Below, piece by piece: positions 32,356 to 40,560 of a stretch of DNA of 64,000 nucleotides. Position 1 is the first letter of the stretch, and each line of letters starts with the position of its first letter. Both the position numbers and the translations under genes were made by a program. The DNA is from a virus. The DNA lies in the IMG/VR virus record IMGVR_UViG_3300022925_002539, positions 1 through 64,000 of that record, one strand, 5' to 3'. The notes below the pieces were generated by a model that was not told the DNA's origin, did no database searches, and worked only from the letters and a program-made list of their open reading frames with translations.

Positions 32356-32994
32356 ATGATAATAATAAAAGAAACTTTCAACAGTACTTGTGTACTAGAG
32401 GATTATTTACTTCCTAATACATGGAATATAGAAATTAAAGCTCATCCTAATGGACAAAAAGACAAAGATTTTTTTACAAAAGCAGTAGAACGTATACAAT
32501 ACTATATTTTTGATGTTTTAGAGAACAGTATTTTTGTTTCATATAAAAATTTACAACTACTTAACAACATTCCACTTAGAGCACAGGTTCATGTTTTTCC
32601 AGACGAACCCTGGGACCATATGGTAGCAATGTGTTTGTATACTAAACTTACTGCAATTTGTGAAGAAGTACTTTTTATAGAGAGTATTACAGTCAATAGT
32701 CTACAAAGTAGAACAGTAAGCCATAATTTTGGTGATCAGGATGGAGGAGGACAAGTGCTTCATGAGTTATTTAAAGATAATGAAGAAGCTCTTGACATTA
32801 TCACACATTGGTACAAACCCCATCCTCAGGTATTACTATTACAAGAAGGACTTAAACTAGTTGAACAAAGTTGGGAAGATTCAGATATTGACATTAAGTA
32901 TGAAAAGAGTGTAGACTTAGTTGAAGGTAAAGTAATAGATTTAAAACAATACAAAAAGAAGCCACCTGATAAAGACAATGACAATAATGCTTGA
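32356..32994 (+). CDS. conserved phage protein, unknown
   Basis: 212 residues, soluble, acidic in the middle, with a basic C-terminus (DLKQYKKKPPDKDNDN). No recognised motif. It overlaps the DnaE-like gene by 17 nt, so the two are translated together, which hints at a replication-related role only by position. Confidence 0.55.
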   Translation: MIIIKETFNSTCVLEDYLLPNTWNIEIKAHPNGQKDKDFFTKAVERIQYYIFDVLENSIFVSYKNLQLLNNIPLRAQVHVFPDEPWDHMVAMCLYTKLTAICEEVLFIESITVNSLQSRTVSHNFGDQDGGGQVLHELFKDNEEALDIITHWYKPHPQVLLLQEGLKLVEQSWEDSDIDIKYEKSVDLVEGKVIDLKQYKKKPPDKDNDNNA

Positions 32995-33493
32995 TAACTA
33001 TTCAAGACAAATATTAGATGAAGATCAAGCAGTTGAGATGCTATATGCAAATCCTCAACTAGATATTAGTAATCTATGTTTACAAGACGTATCTAAGTTT
33101 AATAACGCCTGTAATAAACTACACTATAATACTATGCTTAAACAATTGGGCGAGTTAGATATAGATGTACAACGGTTCCATAAACAAAATCAAGACGATT
33201 GGAACATGCCTGACAAATACAAAAATTTAGATATTGCAAAATATCTATTGGATTTGTGTAAAACTGACGTAGAGCTACAACGTGTAGGCAAAGAGCTATT
33301 ACTTTATCAACAAAGAGATATGTTTAAATTATTATGCTTTTTGGTATATCTAGTGGACACAATGAGAGATAATGACGTTGTCTGGGGTGTAGGCAGAGGA
33401 TCAAGTGTAGCAAGTTACGTGCTTTATCTAATAGGTGTTCATAAAATAGATAGCATTTATTATGATTTAGATGTTGACGAATTTTTAAGATAA
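32978..33493 (+). CDS. DNA polymerase III alpha (DnaE) fragment-like protein
   Basis: 171 residues. The C-terminal third, WGVGRGSSVASYVLYLIGV then HKIDSIYYDLDVDEFLR, closely follows the palm-domain segment of bacterial C-family polymerases (GRGSxxxSLVAYxLxIT, then ID-P-x-x-YDLxFERFLN). The catalytic PDxDxDF motif that comes next in real polymerases is absent because the protein ends here. It is a stand-alone partial domain, not a frameshifted remnant that I can see: no downstream continuation is readable. Possible roles are clamp or primer-template binding, or interference with host replication. Confidence 0.6.
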   Translation: MTIMLDNYSRQILDEDQAVEMLYANPQLDISNLCLQDVSKFNNACNKLHYNTMLKQLGELDIDVQRFHKQNQDDWNMPDKYKNLDIAKYLLDLCKTDVELQRVGKELLLYQQRDMFKLLCFLVYLVDTMRDNDVVWGVGRGSSVASYVLYLIGVHKIDSIYYDLDVDEFLR

Positions 33494-33500
33494 GTATATA

Positions 33501-33515
33501 ATATACGTATATAAT
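33501..33515 (+). promoter_or_regulatory. ATATACGTATATAAT motif
   Basis: A 15-mer with a palindromic core (ATATACGTATAT) just before the 33528 gene, repeated exactly at 40532-40546. The right part supplies a TATAAT -10 box. AATTAGGAG follows as ribosome site. Confidence 0.45.
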
Positions 33516-33527
33516 TAGGAGACTAAA

Positions 33528-34103
33528 ATGGCAAGAAAGCCGGGTAGAACATATAGAACATCAAGTGGCAAGAGTGTAGACTTTGGTGCATTATTACTTG
33601 CAAACGAAACTGCTCCTGCAATAGGAAATATGAATGTAAATGCACGTGGTGACGAAATAGATCCTGCAGGCAACATTGTAAAGAGTCGTGAACAAATTAT
33701 GCGAGAATACAATGAATTAAATACTATGGTGCCAAGTGATAGTGCCATTCCAGAAGGAACAGGTATTACTGCTGACGATGATTGGCAAGATTGGACTCCG
33801 CCACAAACTGTAAAAACAGAACCTGCTCCTATACAACCAACAGTTCCTACTCCTCCACCACCACCTCCTCCAGTACAACCTACTCCAACACCAGTTGAAG
33901 AACCTACTCCAACAGTTCAAGGAACAAACGTAGGACAAATGGTAGAAAACAATCCTGATAGAGTAATAGATAATACTTCAAAAACTAAAGTACCCTCAGG
34001 CGGACTAGCTGCAGCAGTGGCGGCGGCTAAAGAGGTAGATAATAAAGTACAAGAATCACAAACTACAAAAACACTTAACACCCCAGGTGTAAAGAGGATA
34101 TAA
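33528..34103 (+). CDS. proline-rich protein, probably structural
   Basis: 191 residues. The N-terminal 75 residues (RTYRTSSGKSVDFGALLLAN onward) look ordered. Residues about 95-130 form a Pro/Thr/Gln-rich linker with a run of eight or so prolines. A helical Ala-rich C-terminal segment (GGLAAAVAAAKEVDNK) follows. I recall the N-terminal pattern in marine T4-like phages without a confirmed role. Proline-rich linker plus ordered ends is typical of adaptor or scaffold proteins. Confidence 0.55.
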   Translation: MARKPGRTYRTSSGKSVDFGALLLANETAPAIGNMNVNARGDEIDPAGNIVKSREQIMREYNELNTMVPSDSAIPEGTGITADDDWQDWTPPQTVKTEPAPIQPTVPTPPPPPPPVQPTPTPVEEPTPTVQGTNVGQMVENNPDRVIDNTSKTKVPSGGLAAAVAAAKEVDNKVQESQTTKTLNTPGVKRI

Positions 34104-34309
34104 TGGCAGTAAAAAAGAATAAAGACAGTAAAGCATGGATGGTTCCAGAAGGTGAGACTAGAGACAATGCAACTCATCATTTTATTCATCGTAAAAGTAT
34201 TAGTATGATACGTGAAGGTAAAAAACTAAGAATGAAAAAGTATCATCCTGGATTACGTAAGCATGTTTGGTTTATAGAAACAAAAATGCCACCACACAAT
34301 AAGAACTAG
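34103..34309 (+). CDS. small basic protein, unknown
   Basis: 68 residues, very basic (KKLRMKKYHPGLRKHVWF), with HHFIHRK. Overlaps the previous stop by 1 nt. Composition suggests RNA or DNA binding; it looks ribosomal-protein-like in charge, but I cannot assign a family. Confidence 0.55.
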   Translation: MAVKKNKDSKAWMVPEGETRDNATHHFIHRKSISMIREGKKLRMKKYHPGLRKHVWFIETKMPPHNKN

Positions 34310-34318
34310 GAGTAATTA

Positions 34319-34702
34319 ATGATAACAAAAACTACAGGTACATTTAAGCCTCTTAGAGATGGAATACTTGTAAACAACATGGAATTTGGTGAACAACGTA
34401 CTGAAGGCGGAATCATTATATTAAGTGATGACGGGAAGTCAGGCGGTATTCATCCTCGTTGGGGTAAAGTAATTGCAATTGGACCTGAACAACAAGATGT
34501 TAGTGTAGGACAATACGTATTAGTTGCTCATGGACGTTGGAGTCGTGGGTTTGAACTAAATGGTGAAACTGTTAGAACAGTGGATCCAAATGATGTGTTA
34601 GGTATACAAGACGAAGAACCACAAAGCATCTATAAAGCAAGTGCTGGTCACCAAACACAAGAGTATCAAGGTAAAGTTAGTGTAGGAAAACTGGAGGTAT
34701 AA
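34319..34702 (+). CDS. GroES-like co-chaperonin
   Basis: 127 residues. FKPLRDGILVNNMEF, then a mobile loop (GEQRTEGGIIIL), then WGKVIAIGPEQQDVSVGQYV follow the Cpn10 fold in order. The C-terminal 30 residues are an extension. T4 replaces GroES with gp31 so that GroEL can fold the capsid protein; this gene probably has the same job with the host chaperonin. AGGAG precedes the ATG. Together with DnaJ and ClpA at 50.7-53.7 kb it makes a phage proteostasis set. Confidence 0.9.
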   Translation: MITKTTGTFKPLRDGILVNNMEFGEQRTEGGIIILSDDGKSGGIHPRWGKVIAIGPEQQDVSVGQYVLVAHGRWSRGFELNGETVRTVDPNDVLGIQDEEPQSIYKASAGHQTQEYQGKVSVGKLEV

Positions 34703-34882
34703 ATGAACCACTTGATGACAAAAGCAGAAGAATGGCGTAAACATTCTTTAGCAATGCAAGAAGAAAATCGATTATTAAGACATGACGTAAAGGAACTGCA
34801 AGATCAAGTTTATAGTTTATATAGGCGTATTGCAGAATTAACAAATGGTAATATGGAACGGAACACATCTGATAGGGACTAG
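34703..34882 (+). CDS. small coiled-coil protein
   Basis: 59 residues, starting at the base after the GroES-like stop, with CTGGAGG as ribosome site. It is almost entirely one heptad-like helix (EEWRKHSLAMQEENRLLRHD, then VKELQDQVYSLYRRIAEL). The 3' end overlaps the next gene by 38 nt. No function is readable. Confidence 0.55.
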   Translation: MNHLMTKAEEWRKHSLAMQEENRLLRHDVKELQDQVYSLYRRIAELTNGNMERNTSDRD

Positions 34883-35384
34883 TCCTAAATGTGCTAGAAG
34901 AAGTATCATTAATTGGGGTGAAGCAAATGGCTTTGTACAATTAGGTGATGCAGATGTTAAAAAAATTGAAAATGCAGATGCAATTTATCTTGTACGAAAT
35001 CCTAATGGTAGATTACCTAAACAGATACAAACAGTAACAAAAAGATTTGCAACTGCACATGGTAAAGAACTATTATCTGAATGGAATGATACTGAAGAAC
35101 TAATGACTGAAACACTGGAAGATGAACCTAAAGATTGGTATAATATAAATCCAGTGCATCTACAAACACAAACTAGTGCAAGTGAACGTTATAAGAATAT
35201 CAATTGGAAGTTTATAAAATTAGATGACTTTAGCAATTGGGCAGTAAAAAATGGATATGAAAAATTTGAACTATATCCAGAAAATGCTGATCCAGAACTA
35301 ATTGCACTGATAACACTATTCATTGAAGAGTCTGGTGTTGAATCTTTATACAAAGAAGATTTTGACCTTTACGAAAAAATATAA
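34845..35384 (+). CDS. sulfotransferase-like P-loop protein
   Basis: 179 residues. HLIGTSPKCARRSI resembles the 5'-PAPS loop of sulfotransferases (PKxxxxS/T), and YLVRNPNGRLPKQIQTVTKRF resembles the 3'-phosphate motif RNPxxRxxS. It is shorter than cellular enzymes. The assignment is by motif only, and a non-catalytic relative is possible. It lies just upstream of the clamp-loader gene but does not look like gp62. Confidence 0.4.
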   Translation: MVIWNGTHLIGTSPKCARRSIINWGEANGFVQLGDADVKKIENADAIYLVRNPNGRLPKQIQTVTKRFATAHGKELLSEWNDTEELMTETLEDEPKDWYNINPVHLQTQTSASERYKNINWKFIKLDDFSNWAVKNGYEKFELYPENADPELIALITLFIEESGVESLYKEDFDLYEKI

Positions 35385-35396
35385 TATAATAGGTAT

Positions 35397-36320
35397 ATGA
35401 TGAAAGAACTATGGACTGAAAAGTATCGCCCTAAAACTATTGCTGACTATGTGTTCAGAGATGATGCACAACGTAAACAAGTACAAGGTTGGGTAGATAG
35501 TAAGGCAATACCTCATTTATTGTTTAGTGGTGCACCTGGTACAGGTAAAACTACACTAGCAAAAGTTTTAATAAACATGCTAGATATAGATGAATATGAT
35601 GTACTGGAAATAAATGCTAGTCGTGAAAATAGTGTTGAAAATGTAAGAGATAAAATTACAAACTTTGTACAAACAATGCCTTTTGGTGAATTTAAAGTTG
35701 TACTATTAGATGAAGCAGATTATATATCACCTAATGGTCAGGCGGCATTACGTGGTGTTATGGAGACATATGCAAGTAGCAGTAGATTTATACTAACTTG
35801 TAATTACCCTAATAAAATAATACCTGCACTCCATAGCAGGTGTCAAGGCTTTCATATTGAAAAGATTGATCACACAGAGTTTACTGCGAGAATTGCAACA
35901 GTATGTGTTGAAGAAGGTGTTGAGATAGATATTGATACACTGGACAGTTATGTAAAAGCAACGTATCCTGACTTACGTAAATGCTTGAACTTATGTCAAA
36001 TGAATACTGTTGATGGTAAACTTATAAAGCCAAACGAGGGAGACAGTGCGACTGCTGATTATAAACTTGCAGTAGTTGATTTGTTCAAGCAAGGCAAAAT
36101 ATTAGAAGCTCGTAAAATGTTATGTAGTCAGGTGCGTCCAGAAGAAATGGATGAACTGTTTAGATGGATGTATGACAATTTGCAACTGTGGGGAGAGACA
36201 CAAGAACAACAGGATGCTGCAATACTAATTATTGCAAAAGGTCTAAGAAACATTCCAATGGTTGCAGATCAGGAAATAAACTTATCTGCAACATTAGTAG
36301 AATTAAGTCAGATTAATTAG
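35397..36320 (+). CDS. 44: sliding-clamp loader large subunit (gp44)
   Basis: 307 residues. AAA+ ATPase of the RFC/gp44 class: LWTEKYRPKTIADYVF at the start, Walker A GAPGTGKT (45-52), Walker B LLDEAD (103-108), sensor FILTCNYP and the clamp-loader SRC motif (HSRCQGF, 147-149). It loads the phage sliding clamp (gp45) on primed DNA with gp62; neither partner is visible here. This is the clearest T4-like replication gene in the window. Confidence 0.93.
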   Translation: MMKELWTEKYRPKTIADYVFRDDAQRKQVQGWVDSKAIPHLLFSGAPGTGKTTLAKVLINMLDIDEYDVLEINASRENSVENVRDKITNFVQTMPFGEFKVVLLDEADYISPNGQAALRGVMETYASSSRFILTCNYPNKIIPALHSRCQGFHIEKIDHTEFTARIATVCVEEGVEIDIDTLDSYVKATYPDLRKCLNLCQMNTVDGKLIKPNEGDSATADYKLAVVDLFKQGKILEARKMLCSQVRPEEMDELFRWMYDNLQLWGETQEQQDAAILIIAKGLRNIPMVADQEINLSATLVELSQIN

Positions 36321-36943
36321 CCTCTATCCTTACACATAAAACGTACCATTATACTTCTACGTAAGTCACATTCTATTTCATCACAACTGTGCCAACTAGT
36401 TGCATCAACTCTCATTAACCAGGATAAATTAGGTCTAAAAGGAAACCTTTTTATTTCGTTTCCGTGTTCATCATTTATGCTAGTTCCCCAGCGTTCTCCG
36501 CCATCACAATAAACATATGATTGCCAAGCAACACTTATAGTATAACCATCATAATGGTTCTTTACACCATATCCTCTATAATCTTCCCATAGGCTACTTG
36601 TTGTTCCAGAGCAATTATTTTCTAAACTTTCCAAACTATATACTGCATCTATTATATCAGGATGATCAATTATGTTTTTATAATAGTCCTGCCAAAAAGG
36701 CAAATCACGTCTAGTTTCTAAAGGTGTGTATTTTCTGTTTTGATTGAAACCGTCTGGATTTTTATTGTAATCTATACTCTTAAAATCTGGCCATTGTTGT
36801 TCTACAAGAGCAAAAAGTTCAGGATGTAGTGTATTTTCAATTACAACATGCCAATAAGGTTCCCAATCAACAGTACTATTACGTATACGGTCTACAGTAT
36901 ATTCTCTAAATCTTTTCCAATTATAGGTTGACAAGTTGTTCAT
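36317..36943 (-). CDS. 2OG-Fe(II) oxygenase
   Basis: 208 residues. The iron triad is readable: H130-x-D132 in NHYDGY and H185 in SWHSC, with the 2-oxoglutarate arginine in the following RRSIMVRF (R195 or R196). The double-stranded beta-helix spacing between them is normal. These dioxygenases hydroxylate or demethylate proteins, nucleic acids or small molecules; substrate unknown. It reads against the flow of its neighbours, overlapping gp44 by 4 nt, and the next promoter lies inside its first codons. Confidence 0.7.
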   Translation of the reverse strand: MNNLSTYNWKRFREYTVDRIRNSTVDWEPYWHVVIENTLHPELFALVEQQWPDFKSIDYNKNPDGFNQNRKYTPLETRRDLPFWQDYYKNIIDHPDIIDAVYSLESLENNCSGTTSSLWEDYRGYGVKNHYDGYTISVAWQSYVYCDGGERWGTSINDEHGNEIKRFPFRPNLSWLMRVDATSWHSCDEIECDLRRSIMVRFMCKDRG

Positions 36944-36955
36944 CTATGTTATTAT
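36928..36955 (+). promoter_or_regulatory. extended -10 promoter
   Basis: TTGACA (36928-36933), 16-nt spacer ending TGT, TATTAT (36950-36955). It overlaps the 5' end of the opposite-strand oxygenase gene; AGGAGG precedes the ATG at 36992. Confidence 0.7.
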
Positions 36956-36991
36956 GTAAGTATAAAGTATTTAACTAGGAGGACCAAGCAG

Positions 36992-37657
36992 ATGAAGAAA
37001 TTCGATACTATTTTTGATATTAAAACTGTAATGACTTATGCAGTGGCTGCATTTAAGCAAAATAACGAAAAATATGTTACAGATGGACCTGCTAGTAATA
37101 AAATTATAATACAGAGTCATTTAGGACTATTAGATGATTTTAGAATGGCATTTGTGGATTTTGTTGCTGAAGACTGTGCAGAACTTGCAGATAAAGTTAT
37201 TACATATTACAAAGGATTAACTTTTAAAGCACTGGGTGGTAAAATAAATGAGTTTGAGCAACGTGTTCTCAATGTAATTAACACTGGTGAAGTTACAATG
37301 CGAGATATAGGTGTTGTAGCAAGTTTACCTAAAGCCTATTTTAGAAGTATTAAGAGAGATGCTACAGATCAAACTATAAGAAGTTTAAGTGTTAACAGTA
37401 CATTTGTAGGTGTAGTAAATCAAGATTTCACAGGTACACTAAATGTGCTTAATTGTAGTTTTATACAGAGTTTACAATGTCATGTTGTCAATGGAGAGAT
37501 AGATGGTAACTTAGTTTGCTTCTTTACAAAACATCCTGCTGAACATTGGGGTACCAGTTGTAAAATAAAAGGCAAAGTAAAAAGACATCAGAAGAGTAAG
37601 TTTCATAGAGGCAATGAAACTGTATTAAATTATGTTAAAACAGTTGACAAAGCATAA
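36992..37657 (+). CDS. conserved early phage protein, unknown
   Basis: 221 residues with an early promoter and a strong Shine-Dalgarno. The first 100 residues are helical. The middle (SVNSTFVGVVNQDFTGTLNV) is a run of short beta strands. The C-terminus is basic (KIKGKVKRHQKSKFHRGNET), a likely nucleic-acid contact. It is in the T4 position of small replication-control genes downstream of the clamp loader, but is not recognisably RegA. Confidence 0.6.
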   Translation: MKKFDTIFDIKTVMTYAVAAFKQNNEKYVTDGPASNKIIIQSHLGLLDDFRMAFVDFVAEDCAELADKVITYYKGLTFKALGGKINEFEQRVLNVINTGEVTMRDIGVVASLPKAYFRSIKRDATDQTIRSLSVNSTFVGVVNQDFTGTLNVLNCSFIQSLQCHVVNGEIDGNLVCFFTKHPAEHWGTSCKIKGKVKRHQKSKFHRGNETVLNYVKTVDKA

Positions 37658-37701
37658 TAAGACACTACTATTAAACTTTAACAAACCTAAAGGAAAATAA
37701 A

Positions 37702-37998
37702 ATGGGACAAATTCTAGATCTTTTTGAAAACGACAACAACTCTACAGGTGTTAAACAAATTAGTATGCCAGCTTACCAAACAAGTGACGGGAAAATCTTT
37801 TATACAAAAGGAGAAGCAGAAGATTATGAAGCTAGTGAACAACTAATCAAAGATCTTGTTAACAACTATCAAACATGGAATAATCCAAATCAAGTTGGCG
37901 GATGGACTCTACGAGGTATGGGAGACGAATTTGTAAGAGCAGATTGTAATACTTTAGAAATATACACTCGTTATATTGTTTCGCAAATAAAAGGTTGA
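37702..37998 (+). CDS. small early protein, unknown
   Basis: 98 residues; the start has AAAGGAAAA upstream. PAYQTSDGKIFYTKGEAEDY is a beta-turn-helix pattern seen in many small phage proteins. Its last codons overlap the next promoter -35. No function assigned. Confidence 0.6.
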   Translation: MGQILDLFENDNNSTGVKQISMPAYQTSDGKIFYTKGEAEDYEASEQLIKDLVNNYQTWNNPNQVGGWTLRGMGDEFVRADCNTLEIYTRYIVSQIKG

Positions 37999-38022
37999 CA
38001 AAACATAAAAAGGTGCTATAGT
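37995..38022 (+). promoter_or_regulatory. extended -10 promoter
   Basis: TTGACA (37995-38000), 16-nt spacer ending TGC, TATAGT (38017-38022). Overlaps the end of the previous gene. Confidence 0.7.
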
Positions 38023-38050
38023 AATAATATAGTTAGAAAACGGAGAGAAG

Positions 38051-38632
38051 ATGAAAAAGACGATAGTTGTAGATTGTGATGGAGTAATATGTAATTGGGA
38101 ATATGCCTTTGATATTTTTATGGCAGAACTTGGATTTAAGAGAGTAAAAGATAGTAATTTAATTTACAACATTGGTGAAAGATACGGTGTAGATAAAACA
38201 CAAGGTAAGAAACTTATTAAACAGTTTAATGAAAGTGCAGCAATTGGTTACCTTCCTCCACTTAGAGATGCAGTACAATATGTTACAAAGATGGCTGAAG
38301 AAGGTTGGGACTTTCATTGTGTTACAAGTTTGTCAACAAACAAATATGCACAGAAACTAAGGAAGATGAACTTAGCAAAACTTTTTGGAAAAGATACATT
38401 CAGTGTTGTAACTTGTATAGGCACTGGTGCAGATAAAGATGATGCACTTTCAGTTTACAAAGACAGTGGTTACTTTTGGGTAGAAGATAAGCCTGAGAAT
38501 TGTTTAGCAGGATTAAAGCAAGGAATGAAACCGTTGCTAATGGAGCATGGTTTTAATATGCATGATAAAGACTTTCCATTAATGAAAAATTGGAAAGATA
38601 TATACAACTATGTAAATAAGAACTTAGTATAA
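38051..38632 (+). CDS. 5'-nucleotidase-like HAD phosphatase
   Basis: 193 residues. VVDCDGVICNWE is HAD motif I (nucleophile and acid Asp). CVTSLSTNK is motif II, and FWVEDKPENC gives the motif IV acidic residue. The size and layout match the NT5C family of 5'(3')-deoxyribonucleotidases found in T4-like phages. Likely role: trimming of (d)NMP pools or recycling host nucleotides. Early promoter and CGGAGAG ribosome site. Confidence 0.75.
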   Translation: MKKTIVVDCDGVICNWEYAFDIFMAELGFKRVKDSNLIYNIGERYGVDKTQGKKLIKQFNESAAIGYLPPLRDAVQYVTKMAEEGWDFHCVTSLSTNKYAQKLRKMNLAKLFGKDTFSVVTCIGTGADKDDALSVYKDSGYFWVEDKPENCLAGLKQGMKPLLMEHGFNMHDKDFPLMKNWKDIYNYVNKNLV

Positions 38633-38642
38633 GGAATACATT

Positions 38643-39002
38643 ATGAACAAATTTATTGCAGACTGTTGGAATGCAGTGATGAATGATAAACGTAATCCAC
38701 TGGCTAATATTCCTGATCTAAACACTAGACACATGGTAATGCAGGTATTAGCATGGATGTGGTGTATTATTTTTTCAATGAGTATAGGTAGTATTACAGT
38801 GTTTGCATACAGTGCAGTTGCTCATAGTCTACTGCTTGCAGGAATAGTAATCACAGTGGGCACGTTTGAATTAGCCAAAAGACGTCCTACATTCTTTTTA
38901 GATAAAAGGTACCATACACCTAGCAGAAGCAGAGGCTATATGTGGGTAAACGGTAAAAAAGTCATACTGGATAAAAATGATCCAGGTGGCGAACACGAAT
39001 AA
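38643..39002 (+). CDS. two-helix membrane protein
   Basis: 119 residues. Two adjacent hydrophobic segments (MQVLAWMWCIIFSMSIGSI and VFAYSAVAHSLLLAGIVIT) between polar ends. The C-terminus is basic then acidic (RRPTFFLDKRYHTPSRSRGY). It precedes the tRNA-Arg gene. Unknown function. Confidence 0.6.
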   Translation: MNKFIADCWNAVMNDKRNPLANIPDLNTRHMVMQVLAWMWCIIFSMSIGSITVFAYSAVAHSLLLAGIVITVGTFELAKRRPTFFLDKRYHTPSRSRGYMWVNGKKVILDKNDPGGEHE

Positions 39003-39008
39003 AATTTA

Positions 39009-39085
39009 GCACCAGTAGCTCAGCTGGATAGAGCATCGGTCTACGAAACCGAGGGTCGGAGGTTCGAATCCTTCCTGGTGCACCA
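39009..39085 (+). tRNA. tRNA-Arg(ACG)
   Basis: Acceptor GCACCAG with CTGGTGC, D-arm AGCTCAGCTGGATAGAGC, anticodon loop CTACGAA giving ACG (A34 normally deaminated to inosine by host TadA), T-arm GTTCGAATC, A73, encoded CCA. Reads CGT, frequent in these genes. Confidence 0.95.
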
Positions 39086-39092
39086 ATTTTTC

Positions 39093-39623
39093 TTATTCTA
39101 AAAACCCATTAGGTGCACGGAATAATGCTATTAAAGGACATGTAATAACAACACCATCATCGCCACCCCAAACGATAATATCATAAAAATCCCCAGAACT
39201 TTCGTTCCAGTCTGCAGGAATTTGATCTCCTGTAACATTAGTTGGTATAGTTCTTCCCTGAAAATTATCATAATTTGTAAAATCAGTAACTGTAACATCA
39301 GTTGTCCCATTATATGCTTTAAAAATTCCATCTGTGTCTTTAGTAATATATCTTATACCATTTATATGTACATTTCTATCAGTATCTGAATCTACATAAT
39401 AATCATTTACTAAAACTACTTTAATAGTACATGTCACACTTCCATCACTATTAGGATCAGGTAGTCCTGTAGCATCAAAAGAAACAATACTTGGTGTATC
39501 ACGTGATTCAGCAGAAACTTCTGCTTCTGTTAATATTTGAGTATCATTTACGAAGACATTTATTTTAGCATTTTCGCTGCCTTCTTTATCTTGCCAACAC
39601 CTTAGTGCAAATTTATAATCCAT
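39093..39623 (-). CDS. beta-rich protein, possible carbohydrate-binding domain
   Basis: 176 residues. The N-terminal half (FALRCWQDKEGSENAKINVF then VNDTQILTEAEVS) is a beta-sandwich pattern like the CBM36/60 xylan-binding fold. The second half is Asp/Thr/Asn-rich. The gene has a minus-strand late-type element and CCGGAG, so it is probably a virion or cell-surface-binding protein. The same fold may underlie the proteins at 57096 and 63390. Assignment is tentative. Confidence 0.5.
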   Translation of the reverse strand: MDYKFALRCWQDKEGSENAKINVFVNDTQILTEAEVSAESRDTPSIVSFDATGLPDPNSDGSVTCTIKVVLVNDYYVDSDTDRNVHINGIRYITKDTDGIFKAYNGTTDVTVTDFTNYDNFQGRTIPTNVTGDQIPADWNESSGDFYDIIVWGGDDGVVITCPLIALFRAPNGFLE

Positions 39624-39660
39624 GAATTAAGTCTCCGGTTTTAAAAATGTTATAACACCA

Positions 39661-40404
39661 TTATTTATCGCCGTAGATGTCTAAAACTTCTGCAACTGCA
39701 GGATGTCTTTCGATATCTTCGTGATCAAATTTACTTACAGATATATATTCACTGTCTAAATAAGCATCGTATAACTTTTGAAAATCTAATAAGCCATTTT
39801 CATACTCTTTACGATCTGTTTGTGCTATATCACCTGTAACAACCATTCTACTGTCATCACCTATACGAGTGAGTAACATCTTCATTTGACTAGGTGTAGC
39901 ATTTTGCATCTCGTCTGCGATAACAAATGCATTTTTAAATGTACGTCCTCTCATAAAAGCAAGTGGACTAACTTCTATTATACCCTCTGTAATCATAGTT
40001 TGTATTTGTTTTGCAGTATAATATTCTCTTACTACATCAAATATAGGCTTTGTCCAGGGTTCCATTTTTGCATTTAAATCGCCAGGTAAAAATCCGTGTT
40101 TTTCATCATCTACACCAACTGCAGGTCTCGTAATAATTAACCTATCTATAGTCTGCTCTTTTAGTGCTTTCACTGCCGCCAACACTGCTAACATTGTCTT
40201 ACCTGTACCAGCAGGTCCTGTAGCAAATATAATTGTTTGCGTCGGATCTAATAGTTTTTGTATGTAATCTTTTTGATTTGGGTTGCGACCATGTATATGG
40301 ACTTGTTTTTGTTTTTGTGCTTGTGGTAGGTAGTGAACGTTATTATTGATGTATTCAGCATGAGTTTCGTGTCTATGTCTCTGCTTACGGTTTTTTCTAG
40401 CCAT
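39661..40404 (-). CDS. phoH: PhoH-family ATPase
   Basis: 247 residues. A basic His-rich N-terminus (KNRKQRHRHETHAEY) precedes the PhoH core: Walker A GPAGTGKT (63-70), ITRPAVG, DEMQNATPSQMKMLLTRIG with the Walker B acids, and VVTGDIAQ. PhoH is common in marine phages and is sometimes linked to phosphate stress or RNA metabolism, with the role unresolved. Aggagat serves as ribosome site. It is divergent from the P-loop gene at 40561. Confidence 0.92.
   Translation of the reverse strand: MARKNRKQRHRHETHAEYINNNVHYLPQAQKQKQVHIHGRNPNQKDYIQKLLDPTQTIIFATGPAGTGKTMLAVLAAVKALKEQTIDRLIITRPAVGVDDEKHGFLPGDLNAKMEPWTKPIFDVVREYYTAKQIQTMITEGIIEVSPLAFMRGRTFKNAFVIADEMQNATPSQMKMLLTRIGDDSRMVVTGDIAQTDRKEYENGLLDFQKLYDAYLDSEYISVSKFDHEDIERHPAVAEVLDIYGDK
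39662..39669 (-). promoter_or_regulatory. late-type promoter element GATAAATA
   Basis: On the minus strand, overlapping the phoH stop and 38 nt before the start of the 39093-39623 gene. Confidence 0.45.
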
Positions 40405-40531
40405 TTATTTGCTATCTCCTGTTAATGTTATAGAGAAGCAAATTTTTTAATTGATTCATGAAGACTCTTGCCTCCCTTTCCTAACTGTATTTAAATCACA
40501 CTATTAGTAGATATAATACCATATATTAGTT

Positions 40532-40555
40532 ATATACGTATATAATGGATAAATA
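40532..40555 (+). promoter_or_regulatory. ATATACGTATATAAT motif plus late element
   Basis: The 15-mer found at 33501 recurs at 40532-40546, followed by GATAAATA (40548-40555). The ATG at 40561 is at the expected late +1 with no Shine-Dalgarno, so the gene may be leaderless. Confidence 0.5.
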
Positions 40556-40560
40556 ATTTT

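Noticed and set aside
34845-35384. Clamp-loader small subunit gp62, expected next to gp44
   Set aside because: The sequence shows sulfotransferase-like motifs and nothing of gp62; gp62 also follows gp44 in T4, not precedes it.
40412-40459. 15-codon leader peptide before phoH on the minus strand with AAGGGAGG upstream
   Set aside because: Spacing to the ATG is long (11 nt) and the peptide is too short to separate from chance; noted only as a possible coupled leader.
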